Both the position numbers and the translations under genes were made by a program. From Gemmatimonadaceae bacterium (GTDB taxonomy: Bacteria > Gemmatimonadota > Gemmatimonadetes > Gemmatimonadales > Gemmatimonadaceae): a stretch of 36,351 nt of DNA. The stretch covers positions 1-36,351 of the forward strand of contig JANYFO010000148.1 of the NCBI GenBank assembly GCA_025362635.1. Direction: 5' to 3'. A model generated the notes under the pieces. That model was not told the DNA's origin, searched no databases, and saw only the letters and a program-made list of their open reading frames with translations. Below, piece by piece: positions 17,046 through 24,819 of the stretch; position 1 is the first letter of the stretch; every line of letters begins with the position of its first letter.

Positions 17046-17308
17046 CAGTTACGATCACTATACGAAATAACGGCCCCCTCGTCATCGCCCCAGACCAGGT
17101 AGCGATGATTCGCTTGGTCGATCACGAAGGCAACGTTGTGCCGCCGCGTTCCGCGGAAGGGAAACCGATGTCGCTCTGTCGCTGCGGCGCGTCTGCGGTC
17201 AAGCCGTTTTGCGACGGGACACATTCGAAGATTGGATTTGTCGGTGCGAACGCTGCTCGCGAGGCATTTGATGCTGCCGCCAGCGCTCCTCAGCCCGTTG
17301 CCGGCTGA
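17042..17308 (+). CDS. CDGSH-type [2Fe-2S] protein
   Basis: An 88-residue protein with a CDGSH iron-sulfur motif: C46-R-C48-GAS-AVK-P-F-C57-DG-T-H61. This gives the three cysteines and one histidine that bind a [2Fe-2S] cluster of the mitoNEET kind. The first 40 residues (IRNNGPLVIAPDQVAMIRLVD) match the small N-terminal domain common in bacterial single-CDGSH proteins. The role is probably electron or cluster transfer; no specific partner is known. It overlaps sufE (4 bases) and the next gene (TGATG, 1 base). Confidence 0.93.
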   Translation: MTVTITIRNNGPLVIAPDQVAMIRLVDHEGNVVPPRSAEGKPMSLCRCGASAVKPFCDGTHSKIGFVGANAAREAFDAAASAPQPVAG

Positions 17309-18087
17309 TGCTCTGGGTATTAAACGCGTGGGCGTGGGTGTCGATGGTGACTTGTGTCATCGTTGGCACACCCATCGTCGCTCTCGTTTTCGCATTCACC
17401 GCACCCTTCGATAAGGGACGCTATGCGGCGGGTCGGGCGTTCCGGCTTGTCGCCGTAACAGCGCTCAAGCTCAATCCATTGTGGCGCTTTCGCACACGCG
17501 GCGCGCCGCTGTGCGATCCGCGACGTCCGTACGTCGTTGTCGCGAATCATGAGTCGTACGCGGATGTGTTCTTAATCAGCTGTTTTCCGTGGGAAATGAA
17601 ATGGCTCAGCAAGGACACCATGTTCAAAATTCCGTGTATGGGCTGGATGATGCAGATGGCCGGGGACATTCGCATCATTCGCGGCAAGCGCGAATCGGCC
17701 GTCGATGCGGTCAAACAGTGTCGGGATCGGCTCGCGAAAAAAGTGTCGATCATGATCTTTCCTGAAGGCACGCGCTCACGGGATTGGGAGATGCTGCCAT
17801 TTAAAGACGGCGCGTTTCGACTGGCTATTGAAGCCGGTGCGCCCATTTTACCAATCGCCGTCGCTGGTACGCGAAACGCTATGGCGAAAGGCACGTTTCA
17901 ATTTTTGCCGGCCCGCGCGGTTGCGCAGATGCTTGCACCAATCGAGACAGTCGGTTTGACGTTATCCGATCTTCCGGCGCTTAAACAGCAAACGCGTGAG
18001 CGCATCGAAGCTGGGCGTCGCGCACTCGCGCAGGATTTGGGGCTGCCGGTTGGCGGGGTCGTGGAGACGAGTGCGGCCTGCCCCTGA
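17308..18087 (+). CDS. plsC: PlsC-type 1-acyl-sn-glycerol-3-phosphate acyltransferase
   Basis: This 259-residue membrane-associated acyltransferase has the catalytic motif NHESYAD (His81, Asp86) and the phosphate-binding motif FPEGTRSR (from residue 151). It starts with hydrophobic residues 5-30 that should anchor it in the inner membrane. The family adds the second acyl chain to lysophosphatidic acid, giving phosphatidic acid for phospholipid synthesis. Its ATG overlaps the CDGSH stop (TGATG), and its own end overlaps the next gene by 17 bases. Other lysophospholipid or ornithine-lipid acyltransferases share these motifs, so the symbol is a family-level assignment. Confidence 0.88.
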   Translation: MLWVLNAWAWVSMVTCVIVGTPIVALVFAFTAPFDKGRYAAGRAFRLVAVTALKLNPLWRFRTRGAPLCDPRRPYVVVANHESYADVFLISCFPWEMKWLSKDTMFKIPCMGWMMQMAGDIRIIRGKRESAVDAVKQCRDRLAKKVSIMIFPEGTRSRDWEMLPFKDGAFRLAIEAGAPILPIAVAGTRNAMAKGTFQFLPARAVAQMLAPIETVGLTLSDLPALKQQTRERIEAGRRALAQDLGLPVGGVVETSAACP

Positions 18088-19114
18088 AAACGAGCGTGCC
18101 CTCAACGACGCGCTGTCGTCGCCGGACGATTCCACATCGCAAGCGCTCGCCTCGCTTGATGGTGACATCATCGTGCTTGGTGCTGGCGGGAAGATGGGAC
18201 CGACACTCGCCCGCATGGCGCGTCGCGCGCTTGATGCTGCTGGGGCGTCGCGCGATGGACCGGACGCACGTCGTGTCATTGCCGTTTCTCGATTCTCCGA
18301 TGCAAGCGTCGCTACTTCGCTCGCATCAGACGGCGTCGACATCATTCGGGCCGACCTTGCCGATCCTCACGCTGTCGCGTCGCTCCCGTTTGCGCCCAAC
18401 GTCCTGTGGTTAGCCGGACAGAAGTTTGGTACCACGGGTGATCCCGTTGGCACGTGGACGCTAAACGTTGTGGCGTCGACGCATGCCGCCGAACATTTCG
18501 CGGGCGCGCGCATTGTATGTTTTTCGACCGGCAATGTGTATGCGCGAACTCCCGTTGCTACAGGCGGATCACGCGAACACGATGCGCTCGCGCCCGACGG
18601 GGAATATGCCGCATCGTGTGTAGGACGCGAACGCGTGTTTGAATCGGTGGCGCGTCGTACCGGATCGCCACTGCTGTTGTATCGACTGTTTTATGCATGC
18701 GATTTACGATACGGCGTGATTACCGATCTCGCGCTCCGCGTGCTCCGTGGTGACACCATCTCACTGGCGACGCCGATCGTCAACGTCATTTGGCAAGGCG
18801 ACGCGAACCGCCTTGCGTTGCGCGCACTCGCGGCAACAACGACACCGCCAACTGCATTAAACGTGACGGGTGCGGCCATACACACCCGCACGCTGGCAAC
18901 ACAAATCGGCGCGCTGCTCGATGTTGCGGTACGATTCGCGGATGACGTCCGCACGGAGGCGCTCGTCGCCAACGTTGATGCATTGCACGCGACGTTACCC
19001 TACGACGCGCTTCCAGTGGATACACTCCTCGCGTGGGCAATCGCTTGGATTCGGCAGGGCGGCCACCTCCTCGGCAAGCCCACCAAGTTTGAGGTGCGAG
19101 ATGGCCGTTTCTGA
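18071..19114 (+). CDS. NAD-dependent epimerase/dehydratase-like (extended SDR) protein
   Basis: About 347 residues. A Rossmann dinucleotide-binding motif, VLGAGGKMGPTLARMA, sits near the N-terminus. A central FSTGNVYARTP resembles the catalytic Ser-Thr region of extended SDRs, but the YxxxK motif is not obvious: the nearby segment reads YAASCVGRE, with arginine where lysine is expected. I therefore call it SDR-like, with possible altered chemistry. The GTG at 18071 has GGAG 4 bases before it; a longer frame from 17996 would lie inside plsC. It overlaps the following DapA-like gene by 14 bases, and the two probably act in one pathway, likely sugar-acid metabolism; the substrate is unknown. Confidence 0.8.
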   Translation: MRPAPENERALNDALSSPDDSTSQALASLDGDIIVLGAGGKMGPTLARMARRALDAAGASRDGPDARRVIAVSRFSDASVATSLASDGVDIIRADLADPHAVASLPFAPNVLWLAGQKFGTTGDPVGTWTLNVVASTHAAEHFAGARIVCFSTGNVYARTPVATGGSREHDALAPDGEYAASCVGRERVFESVARRTGSPLLLYRLFYACDLRYGVITDLALRVLRGDTISLATPIVNVIWQGDANRLALRALAATTTPPTALNVTGAAIHTRTLATQIGALLDVAVRFADDVRTEALVANVDALHATLPYDALPVDTLLAWAIAWIRQGGHLLGKPTKFEVRDGRF

Positions 19115-20192
19115 GGAGCCCCTGCAAGTGCGACGTCATCTCGCAGCTGGTCACGTCATACCGGCCCACCCCCTCGCGCTTACTCCGCATCGGACGATGG
19201 ACGAGCGTTCCCAACGCGCACTCACGCGCTACTATGTCGCCTCCGGTGCAGGCGGAATGGCCGTTGGAGTACACACGACGGGATTTGCCATTCATGATGC
19301 AGCGGTCGGATTGTATCGCCCTGTACTCGAACTCGCGGCAGAGACGGCGAAGTCCGCACTGGCCACTGCGGCGATCGACAGCGGAATTGTTCGACCATTT
19401 GTGCGCATCGCCGGAATTATCGGCGACACCAAACAGGCCATCAAAGAAGCCGAAATCGCGCGCACCCTTGGCTATCACTGCGGGCTGCTCTCTCTCGGCG
19501 CATGGCGCGACGCCGATGACGCAGCGGTCATGCACCATTGTCGACATGTCGCCGAAGCATTTCCGCTCTTTGGCTTTTACTTGCAACCGGCAGTTGGTGG
19601 TCGTCGCTTATCCTATGGCTTCTGGCGTGAGTTTGCAGAAATCGCAAATGTTGTCGCGATCAAAGTGGCGCCGTTTGACCGCTATGCGACTCTCGACGTC
19701 GTTCGTGCCATCGCTGACGCGGGCCGTGACGATATCGCGCTGTACACCGGCAATGACGACTCCATTGTCAGCGACTTGGTGACGGATGTACCAGTGCGCA
19801 CGGGTGGTCGCGCTACGACACGACACTTTGTTGGCGGTTTGCTTGGTCAATGGGCGGTGTGGACACATCGCGCGGTTACGCTGCTCACTGAGATCCGTGC
19901 GTGGCGCGCGACAGCATCCACAGCGTTGCCCACAGCGTGGTTGTCGCGTGGCGCGGAACTCACCATGGCCAACGCAGTGATCTTCGATGCCGCCAATGCA
20001 TACAGCGGTTGCCTGCCCGGCCTTCTCGAAGTGCTGCGCCTGCAAGGCTTAGTGCGTGGGACGTGGACGCTCGATCCGCACGAGCGCCTGTCTGCGGGTC
20101 AAGGCGACGCGATCGCACGATTCGCCTCACGCTTTGGTGATCTGCATGACGACGCGTTCGTCGCCCGACATCTCGACGACTGGATGCGATAG
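19101..20192 (+). CDS. DapA/NAL-superfamily aldolase (not canonical DapA)
   Basis: This 363-residue protein is from the dihydrodipicolinate synthase/N-acetylneuraminate lyase superfamily. A conserved family start (IPAHPLALTPHRTMDERSQ) is followed by GAGGMAVGVHTTGFAIHD. This takes the place of the usual GTTGE loop. A tyrosine (GFYLQP, Tyr160) and a candidate Schiff-base lysine (AIKVAPFDRY, Lys188) follow. Sequence changes at the substrate loops and its longer length (canonical DapA about 290-300) argue against lysine biosynthesis; an aldolase acting on a 2-keto acid or sugar acid is more likely. The ATG at 19101 is preceded by GAGGTGCGAG. It is last in the sufE operon and meets a convergent gene 7 bases after its stop. 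Confidence 0.8.
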   Translation: MAVSEEPLQVRRHLAAGHVIPAHPLALTPHRTMDERSQRALTRYYVASGAGGMAVGVHTTGFAIHDAAVGLYRPVLELAAETAKSALATAAIDSGIVRPFVRIAGIIGDTKQAIKEAEIARTLGYHCGLLSLGAWRDADDAAVMHHCRHVAEAFPLFGFYLQPAVGGRRLSYGFWREFAEIANVVAIKVAPFDRYATLDVVRAIADAGRDDIALYTGNDDSIVSDLVTDVPVRTGGRATTRHFVGGLLGQWAVWTHRAVTLLTEIRAWRATASTALPTAWLSRGAELTMANAVIFDAANAYSGCLPGLLEVLRLQGLVRGTWTLDPHERLSAGQGDAIARFASRFGDLHDDAFVARHLDDWMR

Positions 20193-20199
20193 CTGTCCG

Positions 20200-20691
20200 C
20201 TACGTGATCAGCCGCGCATGCCAACCTTGGCGCGCCGGTCGCTCGAACTGCAAACGCCATTCACCGACAGTCGTCACCATCGTATCAAACACTGGCGTAT
20301 CGGCCACCACCACGCCATTCGCGGCCGCAGCGACAAACGCACTGCGCGCCGCCATTTGCACGATTCCAGCCGTATCGCGCCAGAATATCATTCCGCCACC
20401 TACCAGTGATGTCCCGATCTGCGGCTCGGCGCCCGCCAACGTGCGAAATAGCCCGTCGATTGAGCACCCCGATGCGCCGGTGGCCGCTTCGTCCACCGCA
20501 ACGGCAAGAAAGCGATCATCGCGCCAGGCACGCGCGCACACTAACGGCGTACCATGCGCACGCCAGTCGAGCAGATATTCGTCCACGATCTGCATCAACT
20601 GTTCGAGCGCCGCGCCGACCACCGGCGCGGCGGCTCCAAATACCCATACGCGTGCCGACGGCGGCAGCGTCTCAAAACTTACCTTCGGCAT
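20200..20691 (-). CDS. Conserved SGCSID-motif protein of unknown function
   Basis: A 163-residue soluble protein with the pattern SARVWVFG near its start, a central WRAHGTPL, then LAVAVDEAATGASGCSIDG. The last block is the hallmark of a family widespread in Bacteroidota and relatives and sometimes labelled 'ABC transporter ATPase' in databases. No Walker A, signature or Walker B motif is present, so I reject that label. The cysteine in GCSID is the most conspicuous candidate functional residue. It follows the SPFH gene by 22 bases and may share its mRNA. The ATG at 20691 is preferred over an upstream reading that overlaps the SPFH gene. Confidence 0.75.
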   Translation of the reverse strand: MPKVSFETLPPSARVWVFGAAAPVVGAALEQLMQIVDEYLLDWRAHGTPLVCARAWRDDRFLAVAVDEAATGASGCSIDGLFRTLAGAEPQIGTSLVGGGMIFWRDTAGIVQMAARSAFVAAAANGVVVADTPVFDTMVTTVGEWRLQFERPARQGWHARLIT

Positions 20692-20713
20692 GTGCGACTT
20701 TTCGTAGAGAACG

Positions 20714-21691
20714 TTACGGCTTGCTGCTGCCAGGCAACTGCAGCATCGGCATCGCACCACCCGTCACCGTTGGCATCTGCCCGTTCCAACGCTTCGCCAT
20801 TTCGTACTGCACGAGGTTGGACGTAATGCTACGCGACAGCAAATCATTTGCCTTCGCCTGTGCTTCCGCTTCAGCAAGAATTGCCTTCGCGCGACCAACC
20901 GCCTTAATGCTGTCGCCCTGCGCTTGAAACGTATTTTTCTGCAATTCGTTTTGTGCCGTCAGTGCTTGTTGCTGCATCACGTTTTTCAATGAAATCGCGT
21001 CCATAACTGCCTTTGGCGCGCGGAATTCGTTGAGTGTGAACTGTTTCACGTCGATGCCGTACGGATCAACACGCTTCTGCAAGGCCGCCTGTGTACGTGC
21101 AACCACTTCTGCTTTCTTCGGACCGAGGATCGCCGCAATTTCTTCGTTGCCCACAACTTCTTGCAACGACTGCCGAATGGCCTGTTTGATGAAGCCGTGC
21201 TGAATCGTGTACACGTCCGTCCGAAATGTGGAATACAATTGCGGCACTTTATCGGGACGTAGTTCGAAGGACATCGAGACATCAAGCGACAACGGTTGCC
21301 CTTCGATCGAGTTGACGTTGATTTCCTCGTTATTGGGCGAACCTTCGGCTGGGTCCTTTGCGAGCAGGAGCGTTTGCATAAACGTCGGATACTCAGTGAT
21401 TTGCGTCAGCAGCGGATTGCGGACGTGAAATCCCGGGCCGAGTGGCTGTGGATCGACGCCGCCGCCGCCGCGATGAATCACGATGCCCACATGTCCAGGT
21501 TCGATATACGTCACTGTTGATCGCGCGAGCAGAAACAGTGCGACCAACACCACCGCGCCGAGCGCGAGACGAAGCGCGCGTCCACCGCTGCTGTCTCCGC
21601 CACTCAATCCACCTCCGCCCGAGACGCCGGACATCGAGTTGCGCATCGAACTACGAATCCCTTCGAGCGTCGTATCAATCGACGTGGCCAT
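20714..21691 (-). CDS. SPFH/prohibitin-like membrane protein
   Basis: A 325-residue protein with a glycine/serine-rich N-terminus, one transmembrane helix (about residues 40-60) and an SPFH (band 7) domain starting at YIEPGHVGIVIHRGGGG. A long alanine/glutamine-rich coiled coil (NVMQQQALTAQNELQKN onward, about 230-285) and a proline/glycine tail follow. SPFH proteins oligomerise into membrane microdomains and often modulate proteases such as FtsH, but no partner protease is in this window. AGGAGG lies 7 bases before the ATG at 21691. The preceding gene overlaps it by 17 bases, so the two are translated together. Confidence 0.88.
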   Translation of the reverse strand: MATSIDTTLEGIRSSMRNSMSGVSGGGGLSGGDSSGGRALRLALGAVVLVALFLLARSTVTYIEPGHVGIVIHRGGGGVDPQPLGPGFHVRNPLLTQITEYPTFMQTLLLAKDPAEGSPNNEEINVNSIEGQPLSLDVSMSFELRPDKVPQLYSTFRTDVYTIQHGFIKQAIRQSLQEVVGNEEIAAILGPKKAEVVARTQAALQKRVDPYGIDVKQFTLNEFRAPKAVMDAISLKNVMQQQALTAQNELQKNTFQAQGDSIKAVGRAKAILAEAEAQAKANDLLSRSITSNLVQYEMAKRWNGQMPTVTGGAMPMLQLPGSSKP

Positions 21692-21935
21692 CTACAGCCT
21701 CCTGGTAGCAATGAGGACACAGCGCTTCGCCCTTTGGCAGCCGTACGAGTTGTTCTTCGCGCTGGAGTCCGTGAATCGGGCATGTGAGGTCTAACTGTTT
21801 CTCGATGCGCTTCCGGTTGGCGGTTTGTGTAATCCGCTTTCCAAACGGCGTCATCTTCACGATGGTCACGAAAAGAGCGGCCAGTACCGCCAGTGTGGCG
21901 ATAAACAGTCCGCTCTCGAGCATAATGGCGTTCAT
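21675..21935 (-). CDS. Small membrane protein with a C-terminal zinc-ribbon-like motif
   Basis: About 86 residues. One N-terminal transmembrane helix (LFIATLAVLAALFVTIV) is followed by a basic stretch, then CPIHGLQ and, after about 20 residues, CPHC. The cysteines and the histidine form a possible zinc site. I do not recognise a named family. It overlaps the SPFH gene by 17 bases, which suggests a partner or assembly factor for that protein. The start is uncertain: ATG at 21935 or a later ATG at 21920; a TTG at 21965 would extend the product to 96 residues. Confidence 0.65.
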   Translation of the reverse strand: MNAIMLESGLFIATLAVLAALFVTIVKMTPFGKRITQTANRKRIEKQLDLTCPIHGLQREEQLVRLPKGEALCPHCYQEAVDGHVD

Positions 21936-21992
21936 AGGTATGTTGAATATTACGGCGTGTTGCACGGAAAGGCGTCAATCATACCCTATTCT

Positions 21993-23372
21993 CTAAACTC
22001 CCAACTCAAACCGCAGCATCGCTGCCACCTCCGGCAACCGAAAGCGAAAGCCTGAGCGCAGGAGCACGGTCGGCACCACGCGTTGACTGGCCAGCGCCGT
22101 CGCGTCGGCCATTTCGGCGCCGAGCACCAGGCGCAAGGCGAAGGCTGGTACAGTTGCGAGCGATGGTCGGTGTAGCACGGTCGCAAGCACTTGCGTATAC
22201 GCTTCGTTCGTCAGCGCATGCGGTGCGACAAGATTGACCGGACCGATTACGTCGTCGTGCATGAGGCAGTGGTAGATGGCGCCGATTTCGTCGTCGAGCG
22301 CGATGGGGCTAATCCACTGTGCTCCGCTGGCCAATTGGCCGCCCAGTCCGAGCCGAAAGAGCGGTAGTTGCACCGCGAGCGCACCTCCGGCAGCGCCTTG
22401 GACAATGCCCGTGCGCAGGTGCACCACACGAATGCCAGCGCGACTTGCTGGTTCGGTCGCGGCTTCCCATGCGTTGCACACGTCTGCCAAATAGTCCGTG
22501 CCGTGTTTACTCGATTCGTCAAGCACCTCGTCGCCGCGACTTCCGTAAATGCCAATCGCCGAGCCGCTGAGCAGCACCGTTGGCTTTTGTGTGAGTTTCG
22601 CGAGGGTGCGCGCTAACAACGACGTCCCGTCGATGCGACTTGAGCGAATGGCGGCTCGATGATCAGCCGTCCAGCGTTCGGCGATCGACGCACCCGCGAG
22701 GTGAATGACGGCGTCGACCCCCTCCAAGGCACCGGGATCGAGCACACTGCGCGCCGGATCCCAGCTTACGTCGACGCGACCGGGCTGCACCGGACCGCGA
22801 CCGATGCGCAGAACCTCGTGCCCGCCCGTCGCAAGAAATGCGGCGAGCTGTGTGCCGATAAATCCCGAGGCGCCCGTGATTGCAATGCGCATACGCGGAC
22901 GATCCGCATACGCGGCGTGTCCCGCGAGATCTGCGGTTAACAGCTCGTGTCGATATTGAAACACGCGAGCCAGGGTTGACGCGGCATAATCGCCACCAAC
23001 GGCGCTGCCGAGTGCGCCGAGCGGCAATGCATATTCGATGTGATCTTCGAGCGTGCTTGCGCCAATCCCATCTGGTGCAAAGAGATGCGTATGTCGCCAA
23101 CGCGCGAACGGACCACTGGTCATCACGTCGCGAAATTGGCGATTGACGATGTAGTCGCGGTGCTCGACGGTCCACGTGGTCGGTATCGGACCCGCGTGAA
23201 CTTGCAGCGTAACCTTCGCTCCGTCCCGAATGCCACCGGTGTGTTCAAGAACGCGAGGTTTGTCCCACGGCGGAGACAGTCGTTCGAACGCGCCCGGTCG
23301 CTCGTGCCACGCGAACAGCGTTTCAACGGGCACCGGTACGTGAAGCGTCTTGCTAAAAATCTGGGCGGTCAT
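21993..23372 (-). CDS. TIGR01777 family epimerase with N-terminal SRPBCC domain
   Basis: About 459 residues in two parts. Residues 1-155 form an SRPBCC (START-like) ligand-binding domain (WHERPGAFERLSPPW, MTSGPFARWRHTH). Residues from about 160 form the TIGR01777/YfcH-type SDR: ITGASGFIGTQLAAFL (NAD binding), VIHLAGASIAERW, LLSGSAIGIYGSRGDE, and a C-terminal tail FRFRLPEVAAMLRFEL, which matches the family's DUF1731 end. This fusion is a known arrangement. YfcH-type proteins are poorly characterised; a cell-division or envelope role has been discussed in plastid relatives, but I make no functional claim. The ATG at 23372 is chosen because earlier codons overlap the glycosylase gene. Confidence 0.9.
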   Translation of the reverse strand: MTAQIFSKTLHVPVPVETLFAWHERPGAFERLSPPWDKPRVLEHTGGIRDGAKVTLQVHAGPIPTTWTVEHRDYIVNRQFRDVMTSGPFARWRHTHLFAPDGIGASTLEDHIEYALPLGALGSAVGGDYAASTLARVFQYRHELLTADLAGHAAYADRPRMRIAITGASGFIGTQLAAFLATGGHEVLRIGRGPVQPGRVDVSWDPARSVLDPGALEGVDAVIHLAGASIAERWTADHRAAIRSSRIDGTSLLARTLAKLTQKPTVLLSGSAIGIYGSRGDEVLDESSKHGTDYLADVCNAWEAATEPASRAGIRVVHLRTGIVQGAAGGALAVQLPLFRLGLGGQLASGAQWISPIALDDEIGAIYHCLMHDDVIGPVNLVAPHALTNEAYTQVLATVLHRPSLATVPAFALRLVLGAEMADATALASQRVVPTVLLRSGFRFRLPEVAAMLRFELGV

Positions 23373-23445
23373 AGGCGGATGATGGTTGCATGATACTCCA
23401 AAATAACGCGTCGTATCGTGCCATTGTTCGCAATAGTTGGTGCCG

Positions 23446-24108
23446 CTACCAGCCGCCCACGTTTTCCATATCGAGCACGCGCCAACAATACCAACTGGCG
23501 ATCGACGACCACGGTCGCCATTTCTTGGCAACTTTCTCGAGACGATCAATTTCTGGGAGTGCTCGCATGCGATAAATGCGTTGGGCACCTTTTCGCACGC
23601 CAAGGTCGAGTACAGGCAGCACGTCTGGCCGGCCGAGTCGGAACATCAAAAACATCTGCGCGGTCCATCGTCCAACACCACGCACTTTCACCAGTGCTTC
23701 AATGATCGCTTCATCATCCAGCGTTTCGATGGTATGGAGCGGAAGCTGCTGGTCGACGACATGGCGCGCGAGATCGCGAATCGCTGCGGTTTTTGCCGCT
23801 GAGAGTCCACAGCCTCGAAGCACTGTTTCGTCGTGCGCGAGAACATGTTCCGGAGTTGGCGGGCCGCCGTCGCCACAGCGCTCGACAAATCGACCATGAA
23901 TGGTGGCGGCCGCGGTGCCGGAGAGCTGTTGATAGACGATTGCGCGAGCGATGTGGTCGAAATGCGTGCCATCGCTGTTGACGCGCATCGTGCACGGACC
24001 AACGCGCTCAATGGCAACCGCCAGACGATCGTCAGCGTCGTGCAGCGCTTGCACGCCGACGCTGACGTTGCGCGCGGTAAGCAGCACGCGCGCCGACCGT
24101 CCAAGCAT
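23446..24108 (-). CDS. alkA: DNA-3-methyladenine glycosylase II (AlkA-like, HhH-GPD)
   Basis: About 220 residues with a helix-hairpin-helix VRGVGRWTAQMFL (about 142-154), followed by the catalytic aspartate in PVLDLGVRKG (Asp168). Earlier blocks AIVYQQLSGTAA and GCGLSAAKTAAIRDLA are typical of the AlkA/Mag group, which removes alkylated purines in base-excision repair. It lacks the N-terminal TBP-like domain of E. coli AlkA. The ATG at 24108 overlaps the stop of the preceding secreted-protein gene (TAATG), a strong start cue. The two genes share an mRNA, but no functional link is known. Confidence 0.92.
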   Translation of the reverse strand: MLGRSARVLLTARNVSVGVQALHDADDRLAVAIERVGPCTMRVNSDGTHFDHIARAIVYQQLSGTAAATIHGRFVERCGDGGPPTPEHVLAHDETVLRGCGLSAAKTAAIRDLARHVVDQQLPLHTIETLDDEAIIEALVKVRGVGRWTAQMFLMFRLGRPDVLPVLDLGVRKGAQRIYRMRALPEIDRLEKVAKKWRPWSSIASWYCWRVLDMENVGGW

Positions 24109-24701
24109 TACATCGTCAGACTGAACATGATGTGTGCTTTTGGCGTACCGGGCAACATCAGCCACGGCTTCGAGTCCGACGGCTTGGTGGACAAACCGGT
24201 TGTCGCTTCTGTCGCAAACGGAATGTAGACCACGAACAACGGTTTCGATTTCGCTGCGGTTCCGGTCGCAGCGTCGTAATCACCATCGGGTCCGAACAGC
24301 TGATACAGCGAAGCGGGCGTAGACGGCATTTTGAGCTTGCCGGCTTTCACCTCCGCAAAGCGCACGGTATCTACCTGCGCGCCTTTCACGCCCGCCTCAC
24401 GGAGCGCTCGACCGCGGGCCATAAACGGGTCCATTGAATCGTGGTAGCACGACACATGGAATTGCTTATCCGAAGGATCATCGGCGAGGCAGAGCATGCC
24501 GTTTTTGGATGGGCGGAGCATTTCCAACTTGCCAGCGGTGCGGTACCCCATCACACCGGCGCCATCACGCATATCTTTGGGCAGCGCAAGAACCGCTGCA
24601 TTGACTTGATCGGTCGTCGACGGCAGGGTTTGCGCGAAAACGGCAACGGGTCCGACGGCGAGCGCGAACATCACAGCACGACAGGCACGAAAAGCAGGCA
24701 T
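24108..24701 (-). CDS. Secreted protein of unknown function
   Basis: About 197 residues with a Sec signal peptide (MPAFRACRAVMFALAVGP, cleavage near VFAQ) and a mature part containing LCLADDPSDKQFHVSCYHD. Two cysteines (in MLCLAD and VSCYHD) could form a disulfide. No transmembrane helix or enzyme motif is evident, and I do not recognise a family. AGGA lies 6 bases before the ATG at 24701, so this start is good. It is first in a two-gene operon with the glycosylase, with its TAA overlapping the glycosylase ATG. Periplasmic or extracellular location is inferred from the signal peptide. Confidence 0.75.
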   Translation of the reverse strand: MPAFRACRAVMFALAVGPVAVFAQTLPSTTDQVNAAVLALPKDMRDGAGVMGYRTAGKLEMLRPSKNGMLCLADDPSDKQFHVSCYHDSMDPFMARGRALREAGVKGAQVDTVRFAEVKAGKLKMPSTPASLYQLFGPDGDYDAATGTAAKSKPLFVVYIPFATEATTGLSTKPSDSKPWLMLPGTPKAHIMFSLTM

Positions 24702-24819
24702 CCGATTCCTCAGGTGGCAGAGTGTTGCACCAACGATACGACAGAATCGGCATCTGTCCATGCCTGCTTTTTGCATCAGCGTGGTTGTCAACCGTTCGCC
24801 CTGTCCCTTTCTTCAGGTA

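Noticed and set aside
18786-19586. 266-codon minus-strand frame across the epimerase/aldolase junction
   Set aside because: It spans two well-supported plus-strand genes and has no recognisable domain.
20200-20691. Label 'ABC transporter ATPase' for the SGCSID protein
   Set aside because: No Walker A, signature or Walker B motif is present in its 163 residues.
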